This document shows, one piece after another, positions 61,518-64,000 of a stretch of DNA of 64,000 nucleotides. The position numbers and the translations under genes are program-made. Numbering within the stretch: the first letter of the stretch is position 1; each line of letters opens with the position of its first letter. This DNA is from Lineus longissimus. Its lineage: Eukaryota; Nemertea; Pilidiophora; Heteronemertea; Lineidae. Location of the stretch: NCBI RefSeq assembly GCF_910592395.1, contig NC_088323.1, positions 2,976,001 to 3,040,000 of the forward strand. Direction: 5' to 3'. The notes beneath the pieces were generated by a model. It had not been told where the DNA came from. It made no database searches and saw only the letters and a program-made list of their open reading frames with translations.

Positions 61518-63069
61518 GGTATCTGCCCATTTCGCCTTAACCTTATTCGCCTTATCCAATTTTGCCTTCTCCCATTTAGCCTTCTCCTAACTTGCCTTTT
61601 CTCAATTCGCCTTCTACGATTTCGCCATCGTCTTATCTCGCCTTTGTTCCAATTGGCCTTCTTCCTAACTCGCCTTCCTCTCATCTTGCCTCATCCTTGT
61701 TTGCCTTTTCTTATTTCGCCTTTGTCCTATTCTGCCTTGGTTCCATCCTGCCTTATCTCATCTTGCCTTTTCCTTATTGACCTTTGTGTCAATTCGCCTT
61801 CTTCCCATTTTGCCTTCTCCCGTTTCGCCATATCTCACCTCGCCTTTTATCAATCCCCCTTCGTTAAGCAAGGGGTCTATTATTTGCAGGGGGGGGGGGG
61901 CAGTGTTTTGAGTAGTTTAATGATTCTGTTCAAAAAAACTTTGGTACTTATATTATCTCATGCTAAGTTATAGCATTGCTGTGAATGAAGAACATCAAAC
62001 GTACCAAAACCATCTAAAGGGAACACTGCGTGTGACGTTCTTGAGAGCTAACTCGTTCTGTGAGAAGGCCTCATAATTCCCCAATGATCAAAGGAATACA
62101 TCTTCCAGATTGCTGGATTTGAATAGGCCTATTGACCATAGTCCATAATAAAGAACTTCAGAAGCACTCACACTTTGAATGATCAATAAAATACTTAGCA
62201 CCCCCATCCCTCCTATATAGTACCAGGTCACAAGTCTTACTCATCAAAGAATGCCGAAACACTATGCCAAAATATTTCCATGAAAGACTTGGAAAACTCT
62301 AAGATTTGACAAACATGGGTAAAGATACTAAGTTGGTTTTGGAGATACATGTAAGCTTACATGTAGATGGTTCAGAAGTTATGAAGATTTGAAAATATTG
62401 GTAATTAAGCAACAGCCTTGGGTAGGGTACCAAAACATAATTCGTGGAAACACTCTTATATGAAAGACTGGCCCCACAAACATGGGTAAAAGAGACAAAA
62501 GTCTTTTGTAATATGGTATGTAATGTAATATGACTATAATGGCTGAGAAGTTATCTACACTTGTAATTTTGGCAATGTCCACCGGGTTTTGGTTGGGGGT
62601 ACCCCCGAATGGACCCTAGAAGCCCTTCAACACTGTTGAAGACATTTTCATATGAAAGATTGACTCAACAAACATGGGTAAAGACACCAAGTTTGTTGCA
62701 AAGTAGGAAGAAGGCGAAATGGGAAGAAGGCGAAATAATACAAAGGCGGGGCGGGTAAAGGCGAGATAGGATGAAGGCGAATTAGGTAAATTAGGACAAG
62801 GTGAAATAGGAGAAGGCAGATTAAGACAATGGCAAACTGAGACGAAGGCAAGAATGGATAAGGCAACTTGTGATAAGGCAAGATAAAACAGAGGCAAAAT
62901 AGCATAAGGCGAAAAATGAAAAGGCGAAAAAAGACAAAGGCGAGATAGAATAAGGCGGATTGGGAAGAGGCAAAATTGGAAAAGGCGAAATAGGAGAAGG
63001 CGAAATGTATATTTTTTAAAGGCAAAATGGGAAAAGGCGAAAAAAGACAAGGCGAAATGGGCATGAACC
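61518..63069. mobile_element. Foldback-like element with long inverted arms built of a ~15-bp degenerate repeat
   Basis: From 61524 the plus strand is a run of TTCGCCTT-like units separated by 6-9 variable bases, to about 61860. From about 62703 to 63063 the same units occur in reverse complement (AAGGCGAAATGGGA-like). The outermost units are an exact inverted pair: TGCCCATTTCGCCTT at 61524 and AAGGCGAAATGGGCA ending at 63063. The direct repeat GAGAAAGT flanks the whole at 61510-61517 and 63070-63077, as a target duplication would. The central 0.84 kb is non-coding and contains three copies of a 180-190 bp unit. Long terminal inverted arms made of short tandem repeats define foldback/Galileo-type elements; no transposase is visible, so this copy is non-autonomous. 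Confidence 0.7.
62250..62700. repeat. Three degenerate copies of a 180-190 bp repeat in the centre of the foldback-like element
   Basis: TGAAAGACTTGG at 62281, TGAAAGACTGG at 62461 and TGAAAGATTGAC at 62653 are each followed within 30 bases by ACAAACATGGGTAAA. The rest of each unit is diverged. A 22-base near-palindrome (ACATGTAAGCTTACATGT core) lies at about 62345-62366. Confidence 0.65.
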
Positions 63070-63344
63070 GAGAAAGTAGCCTACCCCGGGAGAGTGCAAG
63101 TGGCAAAGTAGATACGCTTTCAAGGGCTGCAAATCTACAAAGAAGGAATCTTTTGGTCATCTGCTGTGTGATCTTTGGCAGGTCACTTGTCTTTCATTCT
63201 TTATCATTCGTCGGTCAATCAACCTTGCATGATGCCTTGATGGCCTGGGCACATCTTCTCTTGCACAGTCATCTCTCTCATCAACACGGTGGAGCAGCCA
63301 GGACTGGCTGTGACTGCCTCATTTCTCTCACCCTGTTGACAACG

Positions 63345-63561
63345 TCATGGGATGCCACGAGATTTGCAGTTCCTTTACCGTCACCGGATGCGCATCCGAT
63401 ATGCCACGAGATTTAAGCCTACAGTTCTTCAAAGGTTTCGGGGATACGACGAATGCATGCGAGCACCGTCGGTGGAACCCCAAACTGACCTCTCGATCGT
63501 ATCCGTACGCCACTAGACTGTCGGCGCTCACGGACTCCAGTATATCGACCACCGCGGACAT
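63345..63561 (-). CDS. Possible first coding exon of an unknown gene
   Basis: A minus-strand frame opens at ATG 63561 (AAAATGTCC context) and reads MSAVVDILESVSADSLVAYG, then REVSLGFHRRCSHAFVVSPK, in GC-richer, CpG-containing sequence, and stays open for about 77 codons. Possible donors are GTGACG and, near the stop, GTGAGA. I recognise no domain, and no second exon is visible before the foldback-like element. It could instead be an upstream exon of RETSAT or a chance frame in a promoter CpG region. A 14-base direct repeat (AAATCTCGTGGCAT) occurs twice within it. Confidence 0.25.
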
Positions 63562-63601
63562 TTTAGACGACCGAGTTTTTCTTCATCTTCAAACATATTA
63601 A

Positions 63602-64000
63602 CTTTCACATGCATTGTTCTCGTGGTGTACGGAAAAGTATTAGTAAGCCAATACATGTAGGCCTATAGTGTCTAAAAACAATATTCAGTTAATGGAAAAT
63701 CACTTTTTTCAATTACTGTTTGCTTGATATTGCCCTACTGCCTTTTTGAGCATTATGTTTACAACGTACATGTAGTTATTATGACACGAAATATGACTCT
63801 AAAATGCCAAATACTTCATGTATGTCATTACGTCCATCACTGAAATCTTAGTGTACGAATTGCTCGCTATAAGCTAGGTCTTTGCGCCCCTAAACCTACT
63901 GACAACTCTACTTCCACGGAACTCAAACTAACGTGAGTTAATTGTAATCTTACTCTCTACATACCAAAGTGATTTATCTAGGAATACAGTTGAACTTCAC
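63602..64000. other. Right end of window, nothing identified
   Basis: AT-rich sequence with TACATGTAG and GTAGGCCTATAG words but no exon, repeat unit or RNA gene that I can support. Confidence 0.4.

Noticed and set aside
61391-63160. Several long open frames rich in Phe/Leu/Pro/Ser or Arg/Lys
   Set aside because: They are translations of the degenerate 15-bp array; the short repeat keeps frames open by chance and composition is extremely biased.
1-64000. tRNA, rRNA, or bacterial-type operons, ribosome-binding sites, attachment sites
   Set aside because: I read both strands for tRNA T-arm words and conserved rRNA motifs and found none; gene structure is clearly eukaryotic, so prokaryotic signals do not apply.

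Overview
The window is eukaryotic genomic DNA from an animal. Coding sequence is broken into many short exons with GT-AG introns, gene bodies are AT-rich, and the spaces between exons carry retrotransposon, MITE and minisatellite debris. The gene content (PGAP3, DPY19L, MYO1D, RAB18, SPC25, RETSAT) is bilaterian. Frequent TAGGCCTA and TACATGTA palindromes, and a PAN plus C-type-lectin gene, make me favour a marine invertebrate deuterostome such as an echinoderm. That is an impression and not proof. All exon models below were joined by hand from splice sites, reading phase and remembered family sequence, and every multi-exon model closes in frame.

Layout. 1-2.0 kb: last five exons of an SLC5 sodium/solute symporter (+). 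3.4-6.3 kb: complete PGAP3 (-). 7.1-13.3 kb: complete DPY19-like C-mannosyltransferase (+), head to head with PGAP3 and preceded by a triplicated promoter/5'UTR block. 14.15-15.27 kb: tandem array of a unit carrying a 25-bp hairpin. 15.5-21.6 kb: a SPATA48/SPMIP7-like sperm microtubule-inner-protein candidate (+), with an antisense LINE fragment in one intron. 23.9-24.6 kb: small two-exon membrane-protein candidate (+). 25.0-25.75 kb: candidate secreted prepropeptide gene (-). 26.8-29.5 kb: divergent calmodulin-like EF-hand gene (+). 30.8-33.4 kb: PAN plus C-type-lectin secreted protein (+). 33.46-34.06 kb: inverted pair of Polinton-type DNA polymerase B fragments. 36.1-46.8 kb: complete 22-exon MYO1D (-), with a nest of inverted-repeat elements in intron 3. 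48.2-50.8 kb: complete RAB18 (-), divergent from 51.3-53.3 kb SPC25 (+). 55.2-61.4 kb: complete RETSAT (-), with a seven-copy 59-bp minisatellite in intron 3. 61.52-63.07 kb: a foldback-like element whose two long inverted arms are arrays of a degenerate ~15-bp repeat. 63.3-63.6 kb: a possible first exon on the minus strand.

The genes do not form one pathway. PGAP3 (GPI-anchor fatty acid remodelling) and DPY19L (tryptophan C-mannosylation) are both ER/Golgi maturation enzymes and share an upstream region of about 0.8 kb. RAB18 and SPC25 share about 0.55 kb. SPC25 and RETSAT converge. The most unusual material is the foldback-like element, the hairpin satellite, the inverted polymerase B remnant, the candidate secreted peptide and the triplicated DPY19L 5' region.
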